Shown here: positions 1 through 6,741 of the stretch, piece by piece
Layout of the letters: every line of letters begins with the position of its first letter
Position numbering within the stretch: the first letter of the stretch is position 1
Assembly (NCBI GenBank): GCA_040877415.1
Contig: JBBDNV010000160.1
Coordinates: 1-13,652 of the forward strand
Origin: JBBDNV01 sp040877415
GTDB taxonomy: Bacteria > Planctomycetota > Planctomycetia > Pirellulales > PALSA-1355
Reading direction: 5' to 3'
Length of the DNA: 13,652 nt
Made by a program: the position numbers and the translations under genes
The notes under the pieces: model-generated
What the model was told of the DNA's origin: nothing
Database searches by the model: none
What the model saw: the letters and a program-made list of their open reading frames with translations, nothing else

Positions 1-2
1 AG

Positions 3-803
3 GGCTGGCCCGAACATGCGCCGTTCGACAAGATCATCGTCACGTGCTCCCCCGAAAAAGTTCCCCCCGCGCTCGTGGAACAGTTGCGCGAAGGCGGCCG
101 GATGATCGTGCCGGTGGGCGAACGTTATCAACAGACGCTCTACCTTTTTGAAAAGCACGACGGCAAACTGAGCCGCCTCGAGCTGCTGCCGACGCTGTTC
201 GTGCCGATGACCGGCCAGGCGGAAGAGGCCCGCATCGTGCGGCCCGACCCGGCCCATCCCTCGATTTACAACGGCGGGTTCGAGGAGCTGGTGTCCAAGG
301 ACTCCAAGGGTGCGGCCCCGCCCGCTGAAGCTCGCGCCAGTGAGAACTTGCCGGCCGCGAACCAGCCGGCGCCCAGGCCAGCCGGCTGGCACTATCAACG
401 ACAATTGACGCTCGAAGAAGCGCCCGACGCGCCCGAGGGAACGCACTACGTCACCTTTTCCAATTCCGAGCCTGGCCGCGGCGCCCAGGCACTACAGGGA
501 ATGCCGGTCGACGGCCGAAAGGTGCGCGAGCTGGACGTTTCGCTGTGGGTCAAGGCCGACAACGTGCGGCCGGGAGCCAACGACAGTCAGCAGCCCATGC
601 TGGCCGTTACCTTTTACGACGACAACCGCGCCGAGACCGGATACACTTGGGTCGGACCATGGCGCGATTCGTTCGCCTGGCAACGCGTCAGCGAAAAGCT
701 GCGCGTTCCGCCGCGGGCCCGGGAAGCTGTCGTGCGGATCGGATTGAGCGGCGGCACGGGCCAAATCTCGTTCGACGGCATCCGCGTCGAGGCGGCGAAA
801 TAA
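3..803 (+). CDS. Protein-L-isoaspartate O-methyltransferase (C-terminal part) fused to a carbohydrate-binding-like domain; 5' end outside window
   Basis: The frame is open from base 3 and ends at TAA 801-803, giving 266 residues without the N-terminus. The first ~75 residues match the end of PCMT, the SAM-dependent enzyme that repairs isoaspartyl residues in damaged proteins: 'FDKIIVTCSPEKVPPAL', then 'LREGGRMIVPVGE' and a short strand ending 'VPMTGQAE'. The SAM-binding half lies upstream of the window. After a Pro/Ala-rich linker (about bases 300-390) comes a ~140-residue segment with beta-sandwich CBM4/9-like signs: 'NGGFE' at the start, 'GW' after the linker, 'LDVSLWVKAD' in the middle, and a final 'ISFDGIRVE' strand. 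PCMT of usual size (~210-220 aa) lacks this tail. The fusion suggests action on an extracytoplasmic or surface substrate, which is inference because any signal peptide is off-window. No terminator is obvious after it. Confidence 0.85.
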   Translation, partial: GWPEHAPFDKIIVTCSPEKVPPALVEQLREGGRMIVPVGERYQQTLYLFEKHDGKLSRLELLPTLFVPMTGQAEEARIVRPDPAHPSIYNGGFEELVSKDSKGAAPPAEARASENLPAANQPAPRPAGWHYQRQLTLEEAPDAPEGTHYVTFSNSEPGRGAQALQGMPVDGRKVRELDVSLWVKADNVRPGANDSQQPMLAVTFYDDNRAETGYTWVGPWRDSFAWQRVSEKLRVPPRAREAVVRIGLSGGTGQISFDGIRVEAAK

Positions 804-880
804 GCCCCTCGGCCAGCCGGTGCATCGGATTTTTCGCGGTTCACCGCCGCTGGCACCCCCTCCATTGGAAGACCCGTCGG

Positions 881-908
881 TTGCCTCGCGCAACGGGCCG
901 ACTAAAAT
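881..908 (+). promoter_or_regulatory. Candidate sigma70-type promoter for the secreted hypothetical gene
   Basis: TTGCCT (881-886) and TAAAAT (903-908) are separated by 16 bases, upstream of the gene at 1034. Agreement with the consensus is 4/6 and 5/6. A second candidate, TCGACA (945-950) with TAAGAT (967-972), is closer to the gene and about as good, so the choice between them is uncertain. Confidence 0.3.
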
Positions 909-1033
909 GCGCTCGGGATCTACGCCGCGCGCACAAACCTTTGAATCGACAAAGACTGGACCCCTTTAAGATCGCCGGAAACGTTCACTCAGAGCGGCAA
1001 TAGGGCGACCACACGCGTCGAGGAGTGGCAACC

Positions 1034-1735
1034 ATGAAGTGCCCCATGTCCTTTTTGGCAATGCTGACCGCGGTGTCCTTGGCATTGGGCCAACAGCCAA
1101 GAACCGCGCCGCCTTATCAGCCGGCCGTGCCTCCGCCATCGGTCGGCGTCTACGGCGGAGGGGGTGGTTACGGATACTACGGCGGCGCGGGAACCACGGC
1201 GGCGGGTTCGTCCATGACGGGAATGGCCAACGTGATCAGTGCCAGAGGCGACGCTGCTCTCTCCGGTTCTGCCGCGGCCGTGAACATGACGCAGGCCCAG
1301 AAGCAGGAAATTGAAAATCGCCAGCAATACACCAACACCTACTTCGAGATGCGCGAAACCAATCGTCAGGCCCGTGAGGCAGAAGCCGGTCCGCGGCCCA
1401 CGGCGGAACAGATCGCCCGCATCGCCCACGAAACGGCGCCCAAACCGCTCAGTCCGGGCGAGGTCAACGAAGTCACCGGAAAGCTCAATTGGCCTTCGGC
1501 CCTTCAATTGGATGTCTTCGCGGCGGATCGCACGAAATTCGAAGGGCTTTTCGGGTCGTATTCACAGTTGGGAAGTCTTAGTTACGCGGATCAAGTCAAG
1601 GCCAGGGAAATCATCAATTCGATGAACGCCAAATTGAAGGCGCAAGCCCGCGACCTTCCGCCGCCGGACTACGTGGCCTGCAAGAGTTTCCTGAAAAGCT
1701 TGATGTACACGACGTGCAAGTCCCAACTCAGCTAA
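1034..1735 (+). CDS. Secreted hypothetical protein with Gly/Tyr-rich N-terminal region
   Basis: 233 residues. I chose ATG 1034 over the in-frame GTG at 1025 because AGGAG (1021-1025) sits 8 bases before it and overlaps the GTG. The N-terminus 'MKCPMSFLAMLTAVSLALG' is a signal peptide with likely cleavage near residue 19. A Pro-rich stretch and a Gly/Tyr-rich stretch (about 37-52) follow. Then come a probably helical segment with many Gln, Glu and Arg ('QQYTNTYFEMRETNRQ', about 96-111), a PRPT motif, and a C-terminal region with two 'CKS' cysteines that could form a disulfide outside the cytoplasm. From memory the 'TYFEMR..NRQ' plus 'PRPT' pattern recurs in planctomycete exported proteins, but I can name no family or function. 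It stands alone, between its own candidate promoter and the next gene 133 bases away. Confidence 0.8.
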   Translation: MKCPMSFLAMLTAVSLALGQQPRTAPPYQPAVPPPSVGVYGGGGGYGYYGGAGTTAAGSSMTGMANVISARGDAALSGSAAAVNMTQAQKQEIENRQQYTNTYFEMRETNRQAREAEAGPRPTAEQIARIAHETAPKPLSPGEVNEVTGKLNWPSALQLDVFAADRTKFEGLFGSYSQLGSLSYADQVKAREIINSMNAKLKAQARDLPPPDYVACKSFLKSLMYTTCKSQLS

Positions 1736-1802
1736 TTCCGTCACTGGGTTGTTGCGTCATCCATCCATTCTGGCCCCTCGTCGTGTGGCAGTTGCAGTGA
1801 GA

Positions 1803-1808
1803 TATGAT
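1803..1808 (+). promoter_or_regulatory. Candidate -10 box upstream of the HEAT-repeat gene
   Basis: TATGAT (5/6 match to TATAAT) lies 60 bases before the start codon. No convincing -35 is visible at the usual distance, so this is only a suggestion. Confidence 0.25.
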
Positions 1809-1868
1809 CCGGGCGATTCGTCGAGCGAAAACGCCGCCCCGAATGTTATCGCGGAGAATTGACAAACC

Positions 1869-3515
1869 ATGATGGCCCAGATCCATCCCCGAGGCGTGGT
1901 GTTGCGCGTGCTTCTCTGTGGATCGCTGACGCTTGTCGCGCAAGCGACTCAGGCAGCGCAGCAGCGCACCGCTGACCTGGTGGCCGCAACGAAATCCTCG
2001 GACGAAGCAGCCCGACTGAAGGCGATCCACGACCTGGGCACCGCGGGCGATGCCGCGGCGGTTCCCGCTCTGGTAAAGCTCCTGCAGGCTGAATCCGCGG
2101 TCGAGCGTGCCTATGCCGCCCGAGCCCTGGGCATGATCGGGGCGCCGGCAAAAAGCGCCGCCAAGAATTTGATCGATCTGTTGGCCGATCCCGATGCCGA
2201 CGTGCGTCAAGAAGTGGTCGTTGCGCTTGGCGCGATTCGGCCCGGCCCGAAAATCGCCGTTCCGCTGTTCGTCAAGCTGATGCAGGACTCCGACCCGGGC
2301 GTACGCATTCGCGTCATGCACGCGGTGGCCGATGCCAAAGGCGCGGCCGTGCCCGCCCTCGTCGAAGCCCTAGCAAACAAAGACGCCGCTTACTGGTCCT
2401 GTGTGATTCTCCGCGATATCGGTCCCGATGCCGCGGGCGCCGTGCCTGCGCTGGTGGCAAAGCTCAAAGACCCCCGGCCTGAGATCCGCCGCGAAGCCAC
2501 CCTGGCGCTGGCAGCCATCGGCTCGCCCGCCGCTTCTGCGAAAATCGTCCCGCTGTTGAAAGACGAACATTGCAGGGTCCCGGCGACGTACGCGCTGGGA
2601 GCGCTCGGCCGAATTCCACCCGATGCCGAATCGATCATTCGGGCCAATATCGACAGCGACGACAAGCTCCTCAGCACGACCAGCTTGTGGGCCCTGGCCC
2701 GGGTTCACCCCAAAGATATGAAACTGAAGCGAGCGGCAATCACACAACTGGTCGCCCGGCTGAAGGATCAGGATCCTTTCGTTCGCGCGGCCGCCGCTCG
2801 GGCGCTCGCGGCGCTTCCGCCCAGCCCTGAAATCACGGTCCCGATCTTTGAGAAAGCTCTGGCGGACGCCGACGAAGCAACGACGAGCTACATGCTCGAC
2901 GCGTTGGCCGGGCTGGGGGCGCAAGCCGTGCCGAGGCTGATTGCCGCTTTGCAGCACGAATCCATGCGCCCTCAAGTCGCATTCATGCTGGGCCAAATTG
3001 GCCCCCAGGCCGCGCCGGCGACCGAAGCCTTGTCGAAACTCGTTAACGATGAAGATCCCAACGTCGGCATCGAGGCGGCTCATGCGCTGGCCAAAATCGG
3101 CCCCGGCGCGAAAGCCGCCGTGCCGGCGCTCATCGACGCGCTTACGCAATCCGAAGGCAAGCCAACGCACGCCGCCGCATTTGCCTTGGGAAGTATCGGG
3201 CCGGATGCGGCGGCCGCCGAGCCGGTGCTGCTGGAACTGATCAAGGGCTCGGACAATTCGCTATCGCTGCTTGGTGCCTGGGCGCTGGTCCAAATCCGCG
3301 GCCCCTCGGCCGATACCGCGGCCAAAGTGCTTCCCGAGCTGATGGCCGGGCTCGAATCCGAGTTGCCCAAATCGCGGCAGGCGGCCGCCGAGACGCTCGG
3401 CCGTCTCGGGCCAAACGCCAAGGCTGCCGTGCCGCAGTTGCAGCGCGCGACGAAAGATGATGACCAGGACGTGCGGGCGGCGGCCACCAAAGCCCTCGAG
3501 GCGATCGGCGGCTAG
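1869..3515 (+). CDS. Secreted HEAT-repeat (PBS-lyase-type) scaffold protein
   Basis: 548 residues. GGAG at 1853-1856 precedes ATG 1869; the adjacent ATG at 1872 is equally possible. The N-terminus has a signal peptide: a positive start, the hydrophobic 'VVLRVLLCGSLTLVAQA', then an Ala-rich cleavage area near residue 30. Nearly all the rest is roughly thirteen ~37-residue helical repeats of the HEAT/PBS-lyase type, seen as recurring 'AVPALVKLL', 'DPDADVRQEVVVALGAI', 'VRAAAARALAAL' and 'IGPxAxxAVPxL' patterns up to 'DVRAAATKALEAIGG' at the C-terminus. Such solenoids bind protein partners; no catalytic domain is present, so a scaffold or adaptor role outside the cytoplasm is inferred. Exported HEAT proteins are common in planctomycetes. 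The gene converges on rodA, with stop codons 16 bases apart and no clear terminator between. Confidence 0.88.
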   Translation: MMAQIHPRGVVLRVLLCGSLTLVAQATQAAQQRTADLVAATKSSDEAARLKAIHDLGTAGDAAAVPALVKLLQAESAVERAYAARALGMIGAPAKSAAKNLIDLLADPDADVRQEVVVALGAIRPGPKIAVPLFVKLMQDSDPGVRIRVMHAVADAKGAAVPALVEALANKDAAYWSCVILRDIGPDAAGAVPALVAKLKDPRPEIRREATLALAAIGSPAASAKIVPLLKDEHCRVPATYALGALGRIPPDAESIIRANIDSDDKLLSTTSLWALARVHPKDMKLKRAAITQLVARLKDQDPFVRAAAARALAALPPSPEITVPIFEKALADADEATTSYMLDALAGLGAQAVPRLIAALQHESMRPQVAFMLGQIGPQAAPATEALSKLVNDEDPNVGIEAAHALAKIGPGAKAAVPALIDALTQSEGKPTHAAAFALGSIGPDAAAAEPVLLELIKGSDNSLSLLGAWALVQIRGPSADTAAKVLPELMAGLESELPKSRQAAAETLGRLGPNAKAAVPQLQRATKDDDQDVRAAATKALEAIGG

Positions 3516-3531
3516 TTCTCACGCTCCGACT

Positions 3532-4662
3532 CTAAGCCGCGAACCGAAACGGCTCATTGGTCACTTCATAGCCCGGGCGAAGGCCGATGTTCTGGACGAG
3601 GCCCAGCGCCAGCGCGTTGGCCAGAAGGCTCGAGCCGCCATAACTTACCAGCGGCAACGCCAGTCCCGTGATCGGCAGCAGGCCCACGAGCATGGCCGTG
3701 TTGATCAAGACTTGCGTGCCCAATAGCGCGGCGATTCCGATTGCCACCAGTCGACCGAACGGTTCGCGCGTGCTTTGCGCCACGGTTAAGCAACGCCACA
3801 CGAGCGCCAGAAACAATCCCAGCAAGGCGCACCAGCCGGCCAGTCCGAATCGCTCGCCGAGCACCAGGGCAATCGAGTCGGTAAGCGGCTCGGGCACAAA
3901 AAAGACGCTCTCGTCGCTGGTGGTTTCGCCGGCCACGAAGCTGCCGGTCCACCCGCCGAGCGCCAGAAGCTGCTTGGCCTGGTGCAGGTGGTAGCCGTCG
4001 TCGCTGGGCCGCTGGCCGGCCCCCGTTTGCTCCGCAAGCGCCGTGACGCGCGACTTTTGCTCGCGACTCATCTCGGACCACAAAAGCGGCAACACGGCCA
4101 CGGCGATAGCCACGACGAGCGCCAGGTGCCGCCGTCGCGCGCCGGCCGCAAAGAGCATCACAAACAACACCGGCAAAAAAACCATCGCCGTGCCCAGATC
4201 GGGCTCTTTGAGAATCAATACGACCGGCACCATCACCAGGGCCAACGGTACGAGAAGACCGCCGAGCCGCCGGTAACTGTCGCGGTACATCAGATAGCGC
4301 GCCAGCCCCAACACGAACGCCAGCTTGGCAAACTCCGAAGGCTGCAGACCCACCTGACCCAAGCGCATCCAACGGTGCGCCCCGTTAATCGGCGGAAACC
4401 AGAACACCGCGACCAACATGGTCAGCGACAGAAAAAACGCCGCGTAGCTCCAACGCGCCAAAACGCGGTAGTTTCCCACCGTGGCCAGAATCATGGCCAA
4501 AGCGCACAACAGCGACCAGAAAAACTGGCGATCGAGATGCCGGCCCGAAGCGCCAAACAGCGTTTCGCTGCGGGCAATTCCCATCAGACCGACGAGCACG
4601 AGCGTCGTGGACAAGACCACGATCGACCACGGCATTCGACGCGACCAGGTTTTCAGCCGCAT
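3532..4662 (-). CDS. rodA: SEDS-family peptidoglycan glycosyltransferase RodA
   Basis: 376 residues, integral membrane. RodA polymerises lipid II into glycan strands, usually with a class B penicillin-binding protein. About ten hydrophobic segments are visible. SEDS landmarks in order are 'NGAHRWMRLG' (93-102), 'LQPSEFAK' (106-113), 'EPDLGTA' (153-159), the extracytoplasmic loop with 'GYHLHQAKQLLALGGWTG' (223-240), 'PEPLTDSIALVLGERFG' containing the conserved Asp262 (it also numbers as the essential E. coli RodA Asp262), and 'GLLPITGLALPLVSYGGSS' (327-345). The start at 4662 has GAGGAG (CTCCTC at 4672-4677) 9 bases before it. A longer in-frame start would lie upstream of a TATAAT box and lacks this support. 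RodA is preferred over FtsW from the overall pattern, but not certainly. The usual partners mreC, mreD and pbp2 are not in the window. Confidence 0.9.
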   Translation of the reverse strand: MRLKTWSRRMPWSIVVLSTTLVLVGLMGIARSETLFGASGRHLDRQFFWSLLCALAMILATVGNYRVLARWSYAAFFLSLTMLVAVFWFPPINGAHRWMRLGQVGLQPSEFAKLAFVLGLARYLMYRDSYRRLGGLLVPLALVMVPVVLILKEPDLGTAMVFLPVLFVMLFAAGARRRHLALVVAIAVAVLPLLWSEMSREQKSRVTALAEQTGAGQRPSDDGYHLHQAKQLLALGGWTGSFVAGETTSDESVFFVPEPLTDSIALVLGERFGLAGWCALLGLFLALVWRCLTVAQSTREPFGRLVAIGIAALLGTQVLINTAMLVGLLPITGLALPLVSYGGSSLLANALALGLVQNIGLRPGYEVTNEPFRFAA

Positions 4663-4978
4663 AGTCGGGGGCTCCTCGCGGGGGAGCCGGATTATAGGCG
4701 TGCCGGCCGGCCGCCAAGAGCCCGAAACGCCGCTGCCCATCGCAAGACTACCAGTCGACGCCGGCACAGGCGTCGCAAGCGGCCGCGCGCCGTTAATCTT
4801 TTGTTATACAACCCATTTTCTCCACTTGGCTTATGGCGGATATCCAGAAAAATTTACGCAGCTTTCTTGTATTCCGTGCTACGCTTGGTATGTTTTTGAA
4901 GGCTTGAACCGTGTTAGCCCCCGCTTGGAGGGTAGGGCAAGCCGGTAGACCCAAGTACTTAAGGGGAGCCAAATCATT
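4663..4978. other. Divergent intergenic region between rodA and the TIGR03000 gene
   Basis: This 316-base stretch has no supported gene. The rodA-proximal side is GC-rich and holds the rodA promoter and ribosome binding site. Bases 4798-4910 are clearly more AT-rich than the surrounding DNA and are the likely promoter area of the rightward gene. TTGTAT (4867-4872) with TATGTT (4889-4894) at 16-base spacing is a weak candidate. AAGGGGAG (4961-4968) is the ribosome binding site of the gene at 4979. A short dyad, TTGT-TAT-ACAA, starts at 4801. Confidence 0.5.
4691..4717 (-). promoter_or_regulatory. Promoter of rodA
   Basis: On the minus strand a perfect TATAAT (plus-strand ATTATA at 4691-4696) lies 28 bases before the rodA ATG. 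TTGGCG (4712-4717) could be the -35 with a short 15-base spacer. Transcription would begin about 20 bases before the start codon, leaving room for the ribosome binding site. Confidence 0.5.
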
Positions 4979-5941
4979 ATGTTGCGAACAGGATTCAAGA
5001 TCTTCGCGATCATCGCGGCTGTGGGCATCCTCAGCTCCGATCAGGCCCAAGCCGGTTGGCGCCACCATTGGCGTCATGGCAGCAGCGGTGGCAGTTGGGG
5101 CTCAAGCGGCGGTAGCTGGGGCTCAAGCGGCGGTAGTTGGGGCTCAAGCGGTGGTAGCTGGGGTTCCAGCGGTGGTAGCTGGGGCTCAAGCGGTGGTAGC
5201 TGGGGTTCCAGCGGTGGTTCGAGCGGTGGTTCGAGCGGCGGCTACTATCACCATCATCACCATCCAACTCAAGGGGCTCCGTCCGGTCAGCCGGGTCAAC
5301 CGGATCAGCCGGCGACTCCGCCGACGCCTCCTTCTCCTTCGGACGCGGCTCCGGCTTCGACCATGTATCACCCCACCTACGGCCCGATGCGCACCAGCGC
5401 CTTGTTGTCGGTTAAGGTTCCCACCGACGCGAAGGTGTTTGTCAACGATGGGCCGACGACCAGCACCGGCGTCGACCGCGAGTACATCTCTCGCGATCTC
5501 GAGCCCGGCGCTCGTTACAGCTACAACGTGCGTGCCGAGTTTGTGCGCGACGGCAAGCCGGTAACCGAGGAAAAAACGGTCCGCTTGACCGCCGGCCAGA
5601 CGGTCTCGTTCAACTTCACCAACGATGAAAAGCAGGTCCAGACCGCCGATAGCGGCGAGACGCGCACCACGCTGAAGGTGCGTCTCCCGGCCGACGCCAG
5701 GCTGTACCTGGCCGGTCACGAGACCAAGGCCATTGGCGAAGTCCGCGAGTTCTCGACGAGCAAGTTGCCCGCCGGTTCCCAGTGGGCGACCTACAACGTG
5801 CGCGCGGTCGTCAATCGCGACGGCCGCGAAGAGGTGCGCGAGCAGACCGTGTCGCTGGCGGCCGGTCAGTCGAGCGAGATTTCAATCAGTTTCGATGCCC
5901 CGCAGGTCGCCGACAAAGTCGCCGACGCCAGCGCGCGGTAA
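4979..5941 (+). CDS. Secreted Gly/Ser/Trp-repeat protein with two TIGR03000 domains
   Basis: 320 residues, ATG start with AAGGGGAG (4961-4968) before it. A signal peptide ('GFKIFAIIAAVGILSS', cleavage near 'AQA' at 23-25) leads into a basic 'GWRHHWRH' segment. Then come six exact GSSGGSW heptapeptides (34-75), a GSS-rich tail, five histidines (91-95) and a Pro/Gln-rich linker. Two homologous ~75-residue beta-rich domains follow, about 142-213 and 230-306. Both start with 'L.V.(V/L)P.DA(K/R)', share 'YNVRA' and 'RDG', and end with a hydrophobic strand after 'L(T/A)AGQ'. This pattern is TIGR03000, known from Planctomycetes and without a defined function. A structural cell-envelope or extracellular role is inferred from export and repeats. 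The gene is monocistronic, with a strong terminator 27 bases after its stop. Confidence 0.9.
   Translation: MLRTGFKIFAIIAAVGILSSDQAQAGWRHHWRHGSSGGSWGSSGGSWGSSGGSWGSSGGSWGSSGGSWGSSGGSWGSSGGSSGGSSGGYYHHHHHPTQGAPSGQPGQPDQPATPPTPPSPSDAAPASTMYHPTYGPMRTSALLSVKVPTDAKVFVNDGPTTSTGVDREYISRDLEPGARYSYNVRAEFVRDGKPVTEEKTVRLTAGQTVSFNFTNDEKQVQTADSGETRTTLKVRLPADARLYLAGHETKAIGEVREFSTSKLPAGSQWATYNVRAVVNRDGREEVREQTVSLAAGQSSEISISFDAPQVADKVADASAR
5078..5203 (+). repeat. 21-bp coding minisatellite, six units
   Basis: Six tandem 21-base units each encode GSSGGSW, with TGG codons at 5096, 5117, 5138, 5159, 5180 and 5201. Units differ at silent positions (AGC/AGT, TCA/TCC, GGC/GGT). A shorter degenerate continuation encoding GSS-GGS units runs to about 5242. 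The frame is conserved, so changes in copy number would leave the protein intact. Confidence 0.92.
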
Positions 5942-5967
5942 CGCGACTGATTGCAAGATGAAGTCCC

Positions 5968-6010
5968 AAAGCCTTCCCGCCGTCGCCGGCGGGAAGGCTT
6001 TTTCGTTTTC
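5968..6010 (+). terminator. Strong intrinsic terminator after the TIGR03000 gene
   Basis: A perfect 15-bp stem (AAAGCCTTCCCGCCG at 5968-5982 pairing with CGGCGGGAAGGCTTT at 5987-6001) closes a TCGC loop, and T-rich TTTCGTTTTC follows. The stem starts 27 bases after the stop codon. The A-run at the 5' foot could make it partly active in the other direction, but no gene needs that. Confidence 0.93.
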
Positions 6011-6162
6011 CGCCGGGACGACGGAGCCGGCGGCTATTGGTCGGCCCCGGGGGTCGCAAACGAATCGCTCCCGAGTCGCATTATGCCGGGCGTAAGGCTG
6101 GTGATGGGCGCCTCCGTCAGGCTTTTCCTAACAGCTACAGTTAGTCGATAATCACGGGTGCC

Positions 6163-6735
6163 ATGGCCACCGCCTCGCCAGCCACCGTATCCTCCGGACC
6201 ACCGCGGCCGGCCGTGCGCGCCGTTGTCAGCGTGTTGGTGATTTTGCACGTCGCGGCGGTGTTTATCGGCCCGTGGGCGATGCCCCCGCAGAACTCCGAG
6301 CTCTCGGCCACTGTGGCCCGGTTGTTTCAGCCGTATCTGGACATCCTGTCGCTGGGCAACGGCTATCGCTTCTTCGCCCCCGAGCCGGGTCCCAGCCACC
6401 TGGTGCGCTACGAAGTGACGCTCGACGACGGCACGCTCGTCGAGGGAGTGTTTCCCGATCGATCCGAGCACCGGCCGCGGTTGCTCTACCACCGCTACTT
6501 CATGCTCAGTGAGTTCGTCAACACGCTGTCTGGCGGCAACCGCGAGAACCCGCGGGCCGACGCCTATGCCGGCGGTTACGCGCGGCATCTGGCCGAACAA
6601 TACAACGCCAAGACCGTCAAACTCTTCCTGCGGCGGCACTATGTGCCGCGCACCGAAGAAGTTCAACGAGGTATGCGCCTGACGGACAAAGCGCTGTACG
6701 AAGAACGGCCGCTATTTACGTACCACAGTGACTAA
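6163..6735 (+). CDS. Small membrane-anchored protein encoded with the HTTM protein
   Basis: 190 residues. A short N-terminal segment is followed by one membrane helix, about residues 19-38 ('AVVSVLVILHVAAVFIGPWA'). The rest is polar and probably faces the outside. It includes 'GYRFFAPEPGPSHLVRYEV' (about 67-85), 'LDDGTLVEG' and an Arg-rich 'RPRLLYHRYFMLSEF'. I do not recognise a named family. Its stop is 6 bases before the HTTM gene, so translation of the pair is probably coupled, and the two proteins probably work together at the membrane. No good ribosome binding site precedes ATG 6163. A GATAAT box (6147-6152) lies only 10 bases upstream, so the message may be almost leaderless or the true start may be internal. 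Confidence 0.75.
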   Translation: MATASPATVSSGPPRPAVRAVVSVLVILHVAAVFIGPWAMPPQNSELSATVARLFQPYLDILSLGNGYRFFAPEPGPSHLVRYEVTLDDGTLVEGVFPDRSEHRPRLLYHRYFMLSEFVNTLSGGNRENPRADAYAGGYARHLAEQYNAKTVKLFLRRHYVPRTEEVQRGMRLTDKALYEERPLFTYHSD

Positions 6736-6741
6736 ACGGCA

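Noticed and set aside
3516..3531. Shared bidirectional terminator between the HEAT gene and rodA
   Set aside because: The 16-base gap shows no inverted repeat or T-run; any terminator would have to lie within the coding ends.
4663..4767. A 35-residue N-terminal extension of RodA from an upstream ATG
   Set aside because: The extension would start upstream of the TATAAT box, is Pro/Ser/Gly-rich, and lacks the ribosome binding site present at 4672-4677.
3982..4899. A 305-codon forward open frame antisense to rodA
   Set aside because: RodA on the opposite strand has all SEDS motifs, and the antisense translation is a Gln/Arg/His-rich string with no domain.
5078..5242. CRISPR-like array
   Set aside because: Units are contiguous with no unique spacers and stay in frame with a protein repeat, so this is a coding minisatellite. 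The heptads at 9879-9976 also lack spacers.
5251..5265. Five histidines as a cloning-derived affinity tag
   Set aside because: They are internal, use mixed CAC/CAT codons and are in a natural low-complexity region of a native secreted protein.
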